DNA of 64,000 nucleotides, taken from assembly GCF_907164915.1 (NCBI RefSeq), contig NC_061862.1:125125641-125189640 (forward strand), given 5' to 3'. Origin of the DNA: Impatiens glandulifera (lineage: Eukaryota; Streptophyta; Magnoliopsida; Ericales; Balsaminaceae). Shown in pieces: positions 50,009 to 61,390 of this stretch. Numbering within the stretch: position 1 is the stretch's first letter; the number at the start of each line of letters is the position of its first letter. The notes under the pieces were generated by a model that worked only from the letters and a program-made list of their open reading frames with translations, did no database searches and was not told where the DNA came from. Position numbers and translations under genes: made by a program.

Positions 50009-50769
50009 GATCTTTGGCTGAATGAATCTCTTGGAGATAAAGGCACTCTGAGATTAGAATATAGCTTGGAGAGAAAGGCATTCGGAGAATACAATATGCC
50101 GGTGGTACCGGAGGAGCAGCGATTATATATATATATATATGGATAATATTTCGTCCGTCAACTTATACATATAATCTATCTAGGAAGTTTTAATTATTTG
50201 GGAAATATTTCGTTTATATTTAAATGCAGGGTAAATATAAATAATATTTCAGTCTGGTGTTTATTGAAATCATATTAATTTATGTTATTCAAGTAATTAA
50301 TTAATTAATGATGCAAAAAAAAAAAATTTAAATATATATAAAGATTAATAACTTTAAAAAACTAATTCATATATATTCTTAATGCGTATACTATGGTTTT
50401 GATTATTTATAAAAAAATATATATATATATATAATAATAAATAATTTGATTACATCTAATTTAAAAAAGGTTAAAATTAATAAAGTTAATGTTATTATAA
50501 TAGAAATTTGGGAAAATATTATAAAATATTTAAATATTTGTTATTATTATTTAGGATTTTTTTTTAAGAGAGAAATAGGATGGTTTATATAACTATATCG
50601 TGTTGATGACCTATAGGAATATAGGTTTTTTTAAAGGATAACATCTTAGTATTATTTCATTAAAAAGACTAAAAAAGAGGAAAAAAAATACAAAATTTTA
50701 AGATTAGATCTAGACAATTTCTAGATTTAATAATGAACAATAATTGAATTACAAACAACAACAATAATC

Positions 50770-53330
50770 AATTAGAGCCTATAGCATTTTTACTTTGATT
50801 TTACTTGTCATTCTTTCATTGATGTTTTGTGTCCAGATACTCTGTTCTTCTTTCAGAAATCTTGTATGCAACCATTTGACCCACAAGGAGTCCACTTTCT
50901 GCTCTAACTCCCATAAACTCCTGATGGTGAGGGCTTTGTTCCATTCAACAAAACTTTTTATTCCTAGTCCGCCTTCTTCTATGGGAGTGCAAACATCCTC
51001 CCATTTGACTTTTCTGCCTCCTCTGCCTTGTGTTCCCCAGATGTAATCTCTCATGATTCTATTGAGTTCATCCATTACTTTCTTTGGGATGACTATCTGT
51101 TGTGCCCAGTAGCCAATAATCCAAAGATGACTCTTTTAACGAGCTCAATTCTACATACATAAGACAGTTTTTTCGTAGCCCAACCCAAGACAAAATTTCT
51201 AACATTTTCTATCAGTTATCTGAAGTGATTATATCGGAGTTGTTTTGATGACAGGGGTACTCCAAGGTATTTCACTGGTAGTTCACCTTTCTTGATTCCC
51301 ATAATATTGAATATGTTTTCCTTTTACAACCAAACTTCATTCAGTCTTATATTGTAAAACCCATGAAATGATGACTTCTTAAAAGTATTTAAAAAATGCA
51401 GTCAAAAATTTTCATTATTAAGACGAATAGGTAAGGAGATATAGGGTCTCCTTGTCTTACTCCCTTTCACCCTTAAAAAAGTCTCCATGAATACCACTCA
51501 CGCTCACAACAAAGTGAGGAGTGGAAACACATTGCATAATCCAATCAATAAAAATGATTGGAAAACCTGCAGTAATGAGGAATTCGTGGATTGATCCACA
51601 TCTGATCGAGTCAAAAGCTTTTCTAATGTCAATTTTGAAACACACACATGGCGATAAGTTTTTCTTGCCATATTCATTCAATAAGCTCTGCATGAGTATG
51701 ATGTCATGGGAAATAGAGCGTTTATGAATAAATATTGATTGCCTTAATCCTACAAGGTTATCAATAATTATTTTCAAACGTTGTGAAATAATTTTTGAAA
51801 TAATTTTGTAAATAACATTGCAGCATGAAATATGACGAAAGTCATGAATTTTTTCCGGAATTGAATTCTTATGAATCAAATTCAACATTGTGACGTTCCA
51901 TTGCTTCAACATTTTCCTATTTTAGAAGAATTCCAAAACCCCTTCGCTTACATCTTTACCCACTATTTCCCTGTTTTCTTTAAAGAAGTTCGCGTTGAAA
52001 CCATCTGGCCCTGGGCTTTTATCCCCTTTCATCGAAAATACTATTTTTCTGACTTCTTCCATACTAACTCTTGTAATCAAGTTCAAATCATGGTGGACTG
52101 ACCAAGGGAAGAAGACTCTCCTGATATATAGACTATTTCCATTTGTAAGACTAGTTCAATTTTTTGTGTATTTTCAGCAAAGACTTGTGATGATTTAAGG
52201 ATTGTTTCATTGTTTGTACTACTGGTGTTTCTTTACTTTATTTTATTTTAATGTTGAAAAATGAAGATGACTCAAATCTCACGATCTCCATTATAATCAC
52301 GTAATGATAAAACATGCTCCATGTGTTTGAAATTCACAATGAAAAGTTATAATAAACTCAATTATTATAGAACCATAGTGAACAAAATTTAATTAATTAA
52401 TTGTTGGAAGTGATTAGTATATAATATATAAATATATGTATATGTCTGGTCTTGAAATCGAGATTTTACGTAAAATCATGGTTAATTGTAAACATGTAAA
52501 ATTTAGATTTTACTTAAAATCGTAAGAGTTTAATTTGAAAAAATAATAGATATATATTATTATTATTTATATACAATGAAGTATTTTATACTTAATCAAT
52601 TTTAAAATTTTATATATTTAAATATAAAAATAATTAAAAAATAATAAAAAATAAATAATATTACTAAAAAATTATACTTAAAAAATTAATTATATTAATT
52701 AATTTATTTAAATAAAAAATAACTTTATTTTTTAATTTTTAAATATAATTTTGTTTGTTTAATTAAGCATAAAATCGTATAAATTCGTAAAATCAAAATT
52801 ATTTATAAACTTGTAAAATCTTCGGTTGTCCTCTATTATTATGCTCGTTTCTGTTCCAATCAGCTCTTTGGATAAATTTACTGCTTCCTCATGAACTGTC
52901 TTTTGTCCATGTAAAACATCTCTATTTGAGTTTGTGAGCCTTAAGACCTGATTTCTGAAATTCCTTGATGAACATTTTTAATAGAAGAAAGAAGTATTAT
53001 TGTCTCCTAATGAAAGTCAATTTTCTCTAGATTTTTGCTTAGCAAAACTTTCCTCTTTAGAACAAAGGTCTCTGAATCGCGTAAGAGCCTTTTTTTCCTC
53101 TTCCCTGTTATAAGGTAGATTCGGGGCTCTCAGTTCCTTGCTTTGTATTTCCACCAGTTTCGTTCTGTCTTCCTCTACTCATTTAAAAATCTCACTATAT
53201 TTTTTCCAGTCTAGCTTATTCAGCTTCCCTTTTAGTAATCTTAATTTCTCACAAACTTTGAACATCTTTATTCCATTAATTCTGATGTTCTAAGTTTTAT
53301 TAAGGATTTCATTAAATTCTTCATCTTTTA
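50770..53330 (-). mobile_element. LINE ORF2 remnant, unit 2
   Basis: Minus strand, matching 20.5-22.2 kb of unit 1 but better preserved. RT fragment 51457-51912: MLKQWNVTMLNLIHKNS, FRHISCCNVIYKIISKII, KIDIRKAFDSI, with the RT core pattern K-x-D-x-x-K-A-F-D. C-terminal segment 50779-51075: MDELNRIMRDYIWG, EEGGLGIKSF, typical of LINE reverse transcriptase tails. The FADD catalytic region is missing. A stretch of about 740 bases (about 52080-52820) with no match in unit 1 splits it. The ORF1 part present in unit 1 is gone. Confidence 0.75.
51457..51912 (-). pseudogene. LINE reverse transcriptase fragment
   Basis: 151 residues of the RT fingers and palm: the FRHISCCNVIYKI segment, QSIFIHKRSISHDI and CFKIDIRKAFDSI with the first catalytic Asp. 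It ends in FFKGERE before frame loss. The second catalytic Asp pair is absent. Confidence 0.75.
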
Positions 53331-53717
53331 CTCATGTTCTGTCCGTGTCGACTCGTGACCTTATTACGATCGTATAAACTAATAATCATGTCATGATCGT
53401 GTCGTCTCGTGCTTGTGTCGTGTCCAATCCATGACCCGAGAGATATTATTGTATTGTGTCGTTCCATACTAATATCGAGTTGTATCGTGTCGGTTCGTGT
53501 TGATCCGACCCATTGCCCAACTCTAATATGAGGAAGAAGAACAAATAAACACCACTTATTCTTTCTTAGTTTTTTAAATTCCGTCCTTTTCCTTTTACTA
53601 TAATTGTATCAGAATAACTAAGGTTTTCTTGTTCTTAATTCATTTAAGAAACCTAGCATTCCTTGAAGTTCGTATTTCCTCCTTGCTGCTCAACCCTACG
53701 GTTAGAGCTTTTGTAAC

Positions 53718-53819
53718 CTAGTATGCTACTAACGTAGACACACTGGTTACAAGAGCCACAAAACTTAGGATTCCAAACGCAATCCACCAAAACAGTACCA
53801 TTTTATTCTGACTGTTCAT
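53718..53819 (-). CDS. Short ORF, possible single-pass membrane peptide, copy a
   Basis: 33 codons from ATG to TAG: MNSQNKMVLF, then WWIAFGILSFVALV, then SVSTLVAY. A hydrophobic segment of about 20 residues could span a membrane. The same-length ORF is kept in the duplicate at 54701-54802. I do not recognise it; it could be an exon end of a larger decayed gene. Confidence 0.3.
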   Translation of the reverse strand: MNSQNKMVLFWWIAFGILSFVALVTSVSTLVAY

Positions 53820-54700
53820 GCTTGTAATTTATTGCTTATGATGATGATGATATGTATGATATCTACTAGTTTCTTTATATGATCGTCCTGTATTTTTTGG
53901 CCTTCTATTTATCAGCATTTAATTTATTCTTTACCTAAACCCCCCTAAATTCAAGACACGACGCGGTCTAAACACACATGAAAATGTGCATCGACGCGAC
54001 ACGATTGAGTCGAAACAATGATCAGCTCTAGTCGGTATAACACAAAACAAAAATATAAACACGAGTTAGTACGACACGAATTAACATAACACGAAAGAGC
54101 TTGTTAATTATAATATTTTGACTAAATCAAGACACGACACGGTCACACACATAAGATTGAGACACTACATGACACGACACGTACGATTGATAGTCTAACA
54201 CTACATCTACGAGTATGAGTTTAGAGAAAATGTTAATGTTAAGTTGAATAGCTTAGGTCATGTGAATAATTGTGTTTATATTGTTTCGTGTGTATACTCG
54301 TGTTCATGCCATGTTTATACTCATGTTTTGTCCGTATCGACTCGTGACCTTATTACGATAGTATAAACTCATAATCGTGTCATGATCGTGTCGTCTCGTG
54401 CTTATGTTGTGTCCAATCCATGACCCGAGAGATATTATTGTATCGTGTCGTTCCATACTAATATCGAGTTGTATCGTGTCGGTTCGTGTTGATCCGACCC
54501 ATTGCCCAACTCTAATCTGGGGAAGAAGAACATATAAACACCCCCTATTCTTTCTTAGTTTTTTAAATTCCGTCCTTTTACTATAATTGTATCAGAATAA
54601 CTAAGGTTTGCTTGTTCTTAATTCATTTAAGAAACCTAACATTTCATGAAGTTCGTATCTCCCCCTTGCTGCTCAACCCCACGGTTGGAGCTTTTGTAAT

Positions 54701-54802
54701 CTAGTATGCTACTAACGTAGACACACTGAATACAAGAGCCACAAAGCTTAGGATTCCAAACGCAATCCACCAAAACAATACCATTTTATTCTGAATGTTC
54801 AT
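54701..54802 (-). CDS. Short ORF, possible single-pass membrane peptide, copy b
   Basis: Same 33-codon frame as copy a with two residue changes (Ser3 to Ile, Thr25 to Phe) and some silent changes. Start and stop positions are conserved. Function unknown. Confidence 0.3.
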   Translation of the reverse strand: MNIQNKMVLFWWIAFGILSFVALVFSVSTLVAY

Positions 54803-55221
54803 GCTTGTAATTTGTTGCTTATGATGATGATATGCATGATATCTACTAGTTTGTTTATCTGATCATCTTGTGTTTTTTGGCCTTCTATTTATAAGCATTC
54901 AATTTATTCTTTACCTAAACCTCCCTAAATTCAAGACAAGACACGGTCCAGACACACCTGACACACATTAAATTATTTAAAATTTAAAATATTAAAATTG
55001 ATAAAATAAGTTTATTTAAAAAAATAATATAAAATAAAATTAAAAATAATAAAAGCTTAATAATTAAACTTTAATGAAAAATTAATAAAACAAAATTATA
55101 TTAATATTAAAAAAATAGAATTAAAAAATATTAAAAATAAATTAAAATTTTAATACCTTGTAACGGGTTTGAATAGGTACTATATTATACCTATTTCAAG
55201 GTATAACTTATACCTAAATAT

Positions 55222-55224
<3 letters not shown>

Positions 55225-55288
<64 letters not shown>
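55225..55288. repeat. (TA)n microsatellite, expanded in unit 2
   Basis: About 32 TA repeats; unit 1 has only a short CACTATATATATAA at the matching site (25167). Confidence 0.9.
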
Positions 55289-55292
<4 letters not shown>

Positions 55293-55855
55293 CTAACTAA
55301 CCAAACAAACAATACTGTATATACAGATCAACTAAACAGATTTCCCTAATCAACCTGCAGCAATAAGAAATCTCATATTAATGTATTTATTTTTATTTCT
55401 GTAAGGAACACTCACCTTTTACCATAAATTACTTAATTAGCAGTAGAGGGTTGACAATTCAATGTGATACATTAATACACCTAACTTCTACTTATATTGA
55501 TATGAGATTGATAGATAGCAAGTTTAAAAACATCTAACAACAAACTCAAGTTTATTTGTGTTCACACGAATCCAACTATACATGATGATTGAGATGGATC
55601 AGTTGTTCATCATTCATACTCTTTTAAGTAGGTAAAAATGAAATTCAGTTAGTTCCAAAAGGTAATTCTAAAGCACATATGATGATTATTCATATCCATA
55701 AAGATGATTATTATTATTTATATTAGAGTAAAAGCATACAAAATAATTCTATACATAACCTTCTTATTCTGCCTTGGTAGATTTTCTAATGTGAATTATT
55801 AAAGCTTCAATTTCAGAGCTTGTTGTAACTTATTTTATTTTTTTTCATAAAGACT

Positions 55856-58380
55856 ATGTCTGAAGAGAATATACATGATACAAGAGTTCCATTTTTGTCT
55901 TCATATGCACAAAGAAATGATACTTTGGAAATTCAACCTGACGGACTTAAGTGAGTGTTTCACATTTTTATAAATTTTGAATGTAAATAGATTATATAAG
56001 TAATTTTCTCTCAATTGATTACATTTTATTTTTTATTCAAATATAATATATTTTGTTCTTAAGACTTTTGATAGCTTTCTACCTGATGTTACGAGGATAT
56101 TGAACAAAATAATAACGTATTGTTAGCAAGGCGGTCCCTGCATTAATTGGAATGATGTGCCACTAGAAGTTAAAGAGTTATGGTGGCATCAATTCAATGT
56201 AAGTTAAAAAAAAATTTATTTATAGTAAATGAATAAAAATATGTTATAACCTATGACAGCTACGGTTCAAATACGATGAGATTCACACATCAGAGATTCG
56301 ACGAATATTCAATAGAAAATGGAAAAAAAGATAAGAAATATTGTATATCATGTGAAACGATGTAACAAAAATACATGGTTCGTTTCCGACCATAGCTGGG
56401 CATAAATGCAAAGTATTTTCGCGACCCCTAAATATGAGTGTAAAAGTAAGAAAGCAAAAACAAGTCGAAAAACGAATTATGAGAATCTATGGGGTCCATA
56501 TACTGTGGAGGATCCAAGTATTCAAACACATAAAAGACGTCTTGTGAGTTTGTTAATCTTTTTAATAAGTAATATTTTTTTTATGAATTAACTCATATAA
56601 ATATCAATTTATGTTATGTTATTATATTCTCTTATCTGGGAAGTGGAGTTAGGAAGGATACCAACGATAATGGAGACTTTCATGCGTACCTATTAAAAAA
56701 GAATGATAGCTGGAGTGACCCACGAGCTACTAAAGCAGCGATATTAAATTATTTTTTATATTATTTCAGTTTAAGATTGTTTTAAAAAAATAATCACATT
56801 TGTTTTGAACAATATTATTTGTATGTATTTTTAGGAAAAAAAATTGTGGAGTTTAACGAAGTTAATGATAATCGTGACAAATCTAACAAAATAACAAGCG
56901 AGGAAATATGCGTCATAGTTATGGGTGACCCTAAAAATGAAGAATACATGGCAAAGGCATGGGCACGGGGGCAAACTTCTGTTTTATGAATCAAGAATCT
57001 TCATCTTTACAAATCTAAAAAAATGCAGAATTAGAGGATACAATACAAGAATTGAAGAAAAATGATGAAGAACGAAAAGAAAAAATGAAAAAAAAATGAA
57101 GAACTAATTGAGGAAAGAAGGAAAACAAAGGAAGAAAAGATTCAATCGGATGATGTAATTGTTGATCTTCTAAAAGGACAAGAAATTATGCGGGCCCAAA
57201 TGAACGAAATAATGACAACATTTAAAAGTCAGAATATGTGACAACGATAAGGTATGAATTTCAATTTTACTAATTATCTACTATGTTATTTATTATTTTT
57301 ATTTTGAAGGTAATTAAAACATCTTTATAATTAATTTTAAATTTTTTAGATTGATTGCAGTTTCGAGTTTTGTTCACTCGTCGTTGATATATGTTTGAAG
57401 ATTGAAACTTTGTTGAATCCCGTTGATATATGTTTGTAGATCGAAGTTTTATTGAATCTCGTTGATATATATTTGGTGCTTAAAGAATCAATAGGTTGCA
57501 TTTATGGATTGTGTTAGTTGGTTGTGTTTATGAATTTTGTAGTATTATTATTAGAAACTAGCATGTATCCTGTGCATTTGCACGAGTAATAATATAAAAA
57601 ATCGTTAAAAAAATATTACGATAAATTTTTTATGGGCGGGTCAATCCACAATCCGACCCAAGTATACACTTACTCTCACATATATTTAAATTAACCACAG
57701 CTTTCGACCGGTAATCCGGACACTTTAAATATTAAGCATCATTATATATATATATATATTAGTTAGTTAAAAAGTTGAACTTATATTGTTAAAATATCAC
57801 GCGTTTATCAAATTTTAGGTTCAATTTAAAATATAAAGTGTTATTAGCCTATTTGGTTAAAAGGTTGCACTTGTTTTTGTTAGGTTCCAAGTTCGAACCA
57901 TACCCATAGCATTTTTAATTTTATTTTTAACCGTTTTAAGTTTATGGGCGGGTTAACCCACAATCCGACCCAAGTATCCATTTACTCTCACATATATCCA
58001 AATTAACCACAACTCTCGACCCGGCAATCCGGACACTTTAAAAATTAAGCATCATTATATATATAGATTTCAAAAATATCATTTGATTTATGTTTTAATT
58101 TTAATGACTTTTGTTTAAAGTTTAATTTGAATATATTTTGTGATAATAAATGATGTTATTTTGTGATAATGGATTATTGATTATATTATTTAGTTTTATT
58201 TTTTTTTAAATAATATAAAATTTAGGTAAAAAAATAAAATTTTCGACGAATATTTAATCCTCAGAGTATTAGAGACACTCATATTTGCGAAATTTATAGA
58301 TGAAAAAAACGTCCCAAATTATATATTCGTCAGAAATTTCATCAATAAATTCCGTCGTAAATACATTTTTTTTTATAGTG
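55856..58380 (+). pseudogene. CACTA-associated Transposase_24 gene, unit 2
   Basis: Partner of the gene at 25785-27719, with the same exon order. Here the DNA-binding-like segment is better preserved: 56406-56546 reads MQSIFATPKYECKSKKAKTS, then NYENLWGPYTVEDPSIQTHK. A further stretch (about 56680-56750, LLKKNDSWSDPRATKAA) is missing from unit 1. A TAG replaces a Trp codon in the segment before GGPCINWNDV (TGG in unit 1). The 3' CACTA end is fuller than in unit 1 (TCCGTCGTAAATAC retained). A 510-bp Helitron interrupts the 3' flank at 57558-58067. Confidence 0.65.
57558..58067 (-). mobile_element. Helitron, 510 bp, in unit 2
   Basis: Minus strand: begins TCTATATATATAATGATGCT, ends CATGCTAG, with a hairpin (CTCGTGCAAATGCACAGG) about 10 bases before the end. 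Inserted between A and T of TAGAAA/TTTCAAA, intact in unit 1 (about 27421). The interior is two copies of a ~120-base segment (ACAATCCGACCCAAGTAT, ACCAC, CAATCCGGACACTTTAAA, TAAGCATCATTATATATA) about 290 bases apart. Non-autonomous. Confidence 0.85.
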
Positions 58381-59173
58381 TTAATTAAATATATGTATTC
58401 ATAAAATTGTTAATGTTTTCTCATCCATACATACTGAGATATAGAAACTCTAACAAAATGTTTTTAAATAGTCAATTCTTTCAATAATTAAATAAGACAG
58501 CTGGCATGATTTAAATAAATTTGAGTGAAAATCTCAAAAATAAAATAAAAATAAAAAGCAGTCGGATCAAACCCATGTTAAAGTATAAACTATTTATCTT
58601 GTTGAGATACACACTTTTAAGTAATAAATTTGTTTTTGTTTTCTGATCTTAAACCTAATATAGACTTGGTCAATCATCAGATAAAGGATGGGATTTAAAC
58701 TTGAATAACATTACATTTTGAAATTAAAACCATAACTTATGTCGAGGTATTTTGTTGCTGATGGGGCTAAAGCAGAAGCCTGGTGGGTTACTATGATAAG
58801 TGGGCTTTCTAGGCCCGTTAACTTAATATTCTTCAAAGGTAATAAAACTTATTCCTTGATTAATTCAATGGTGAGGCCGAAATGAACCCAAATAGAAGAA
58901 AATTTAGCTGGCTGAGTCTTTTATATATAATTCAACATTTTCTTCCCATTTCTTCATATTCGTACAAAAAAAAATAGCTATACAAAATATTGAAGCATTC
59001 CCCATAAACTTGTGCAATATCTACTTCTTCATTGTAGAAATCATTTTAAGTGTGACCCATTAGATTATGATTATAGTGGTTGTGTATAATTAACTATAGA
59101 AGATATCTAGTACATTAACACCCCAAAATTACCCAAAACTTTGTGGTATAAGTTTGACATATGTTATCTCCTC

Positions 59174-59250
59174 TTCTAGTCTAGTGGAAAAAAGATCGAT
59201 TTGGATATCCCCAGTCTTCCTGGAGGTCTTGGTTCGAGCCCATTAGACGA
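59174..59250 (+). mobile_element. tRNA-derived SINE candidate, unit 2
   Basis: Same element as in unit 1: TAGTCTAGTGG (59177-59187) and GGTTCGAGCC (59231-59240), here with the shorter, probably ancestral, spacing. Confidence 0.5.
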
Positions 59251-59656
59251 CAAGTCCTTTTTGTTACTTAGGTCGATTTGTGAATTCACACACCCATAAA
59301 CTTAAAACGATTAAATTTAAAAAATATAATTAAAAATACTATTTATATATATATATATGTCTTAAATTTGCAACATATCAATGCATATATAATATTTTAA
59401 CCAACTATAAACTATAAATTAAGACTTTATATTTTCATTTTAACATCAAATTGTTGAACGTATAACATTGCTATCAATATATATATATATATATATATGA
59501 GAGTAATGAATACTTTGGTTGGTTTGTGGATTCACCCCCTCATAAATTTGAAACGATTAAATTTAAAAATTAAATAAAAAATACTATATATAAGTCTCGA
59601 ACTTATAATCTAACAATGTAAGTATTTATTCATTAACAATTATTAAAAATATATAC

Positions 59657-59798
59657 ATACATAAAATTATAAATTTAATTTAATAATAAAAAATGGTTCA
59701 TTTGTTAAATGATTAACATTTCAAACTCGAGACCATAGCTTGAGTCTCACTTGGCGAATTTTAAAGTGTATTATAAATATTAGAATGATAATGATGAT

Positions 59799-59829
<31 letters not shown>

Positions 59830-59830
59830 G
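59657..59830. other. Flank downstream of unit 2
   Basis: AT-rich, with a (TA)n tract near 59801-59825 and a tRNA-like phrase AAACTCGAGACC (59722-59733). No gene. Confidence 0.45.
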
Positions 59831-59849
59831 TGTGAATAATGAATTTTTG

Positions 59850-60930
59850 AATGATAAGATATAATTGAATGTGTGAATTTAATTTAAATGGATGAAGGAA
59901 TGGTGATTCCAATGCCATAATGGAATCCTTGAAGGTGAAAATATGATTGAATATTTGAATTAGAAGGATGAAGAAACTAGTTCGAATAGTCCTGTTAATA
60001 ATGTAATCCTTGAATGATAAGATTCGATAAAAATGTGAATTCTAATTAGAAGGATGAAGAAATGGTGATTCAAATATCTTTAGTAATGGAATCTTTGAAG
60101 GATAAGTTACGTTGGAAGTGAATTCGAATTAGAAAGATAAATGAATGATTGTTCGAATACCATTAATAATGAAATCCTTGATAGATAAGATATGATGATG
60201 GTTCCAATGTCGTTAATAATGTTATTTTTGTAGGATAATGGGATGAAGGAATGATGATTCCAATGCCATAAATAATGGAATCTTTGAAAGTTAAAATATG
60301 ATGGAATATGTGAATTCGAATTAGAATGATAGAGGGTGAATGAATGGTAGTTCCAATATCGTTAATAATAGAATTCTAGAAGGATAAGATATGATGATAT
60401 ATGTGAATTCAAATTAGAATGAGGAAATAATATCGGTTTGAATGTCGTTAATAATGGAATCTTTGAAAGAATCTATGTATTTGGTAGCGTAAAGTTCTTC
60501 ATAATTTATAATTAGAATTAAAATGATGAAGGAAGGGTGGTTCTAATACTGTAAATAATGAAATCTTTGAAAGATAAGATATGATAGAATATGTGAATTC
60601 AAATTAGAATGAAGAAGGAATTTGGTTCAAATACAGTTAATAATAGAATCATTGAAGGATAAGATATGATAAAATATGTGAATTCGAATTAAAAGGATGA
60701 AGTAATTGTGGTTCTAATGTCGTTAATAATGGAATCTTTGAAAGATAATATATAAAAAATATGTGAATTTAAATTAGAGAGATGAAGGAATGATGGTTCC
60801 ATCGTTAATAATTGAATCCTAAAATTATAAAATATGATGATATATGTGAATTCGAATTAGAAAAATGAAAGAATTCTGGTTTGAATGTCGTTAATAATGG
60901 AATCATTCGAATTAGAAATTCTGTTTCATA
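59850..60930. repeat. Degenerate tandem array, ~95-115 bp unit
   Basis: About ten diverged head-to-tail copies of a unit combining GTGAATTCGAATTAGAA, GGATGAAGGAATGGTGGTTC, AATGTCGTTAATAATGGAAT and CTTTGAAGGATAAGATATGA. It resembles a small satellite-like array. No coding. Confidence 0.85.
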
Positions 60931-61135
60931 AGGAAAGATACATTTTGCATAAATAAGATATTTTGTCTAATTCTTTATTATAATTTTGTATAAATGAATT
61001 ATGTATATATGAAAAGGAGAAATTCATCAATTTTTTCCAATAAAGTTAGCCCCAACTTTACTAATTATAAAATGTGGGGACTAGAAATTTATTGTTGTAA
61101 AGTGTTTCCTTAATTAATTTTTGTTAATGATAATA
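60930..61135. repeat. Inverted copy of the GRF upstream sequence
   Basis: Matches about 1760-1980 (and 35000-35225) in opposite orientation: TAAGATATTTTGTCTAATT, ATATGAAAAGGAGAAATTC and TAAAATGTGG are shared. It lies 260-460 bases upstream of the FRS coding region, as the original lies upstream of the GRF fragment. Confidence 0.75.
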
Positions 61136-61390
61136 ATGAGTTTAAGTAATGTTCAAAACATGATTCATTTAATTGTTCAAGATGAATATGAAGTATTTAA
61201 CAATAAAGTATTTTTTTTAGGATTGTAGTAATATAATGGAAGGTGAATTTACGAGCTGTCAGCGTTTAAATTTCGAATAAAATGAAGACCGTACAAAAAA
61301 TGATATTAATGTTATCAACAAAGGGTAGAATATAATAATGAGATTTTTTTCTTAATGTATGAATGTTAATATTGTTTTCTGCTTGAAATA

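Larger units (their letters stand above)
53330..54960. repeat. Two ~0.65 kb direct repeats with GTGTCGT-rich ends
   Basis: 53335-53960 and 54315-54935 are direct duplicates. Each begins with a CGTGTCG/CGACACG-rich segment and TTGATCCGACCCATTGCCCA ACTCTA, a phrase of hAT-like non-autonomous plant elements, and then a shared unique-looking segment. A spacer (53960-54310), also CACGAC-rich, lies between. The block replaces LINE ORF1 of unit 1. Confidence 0.65.

Noticed and set aside
49575..50146. Plus-strand ORFs across the MADS genes (also 19588-20098)
   Set aside because: Antisense shadows of the MADS coding sequence; the minus strand gives the family motifs.
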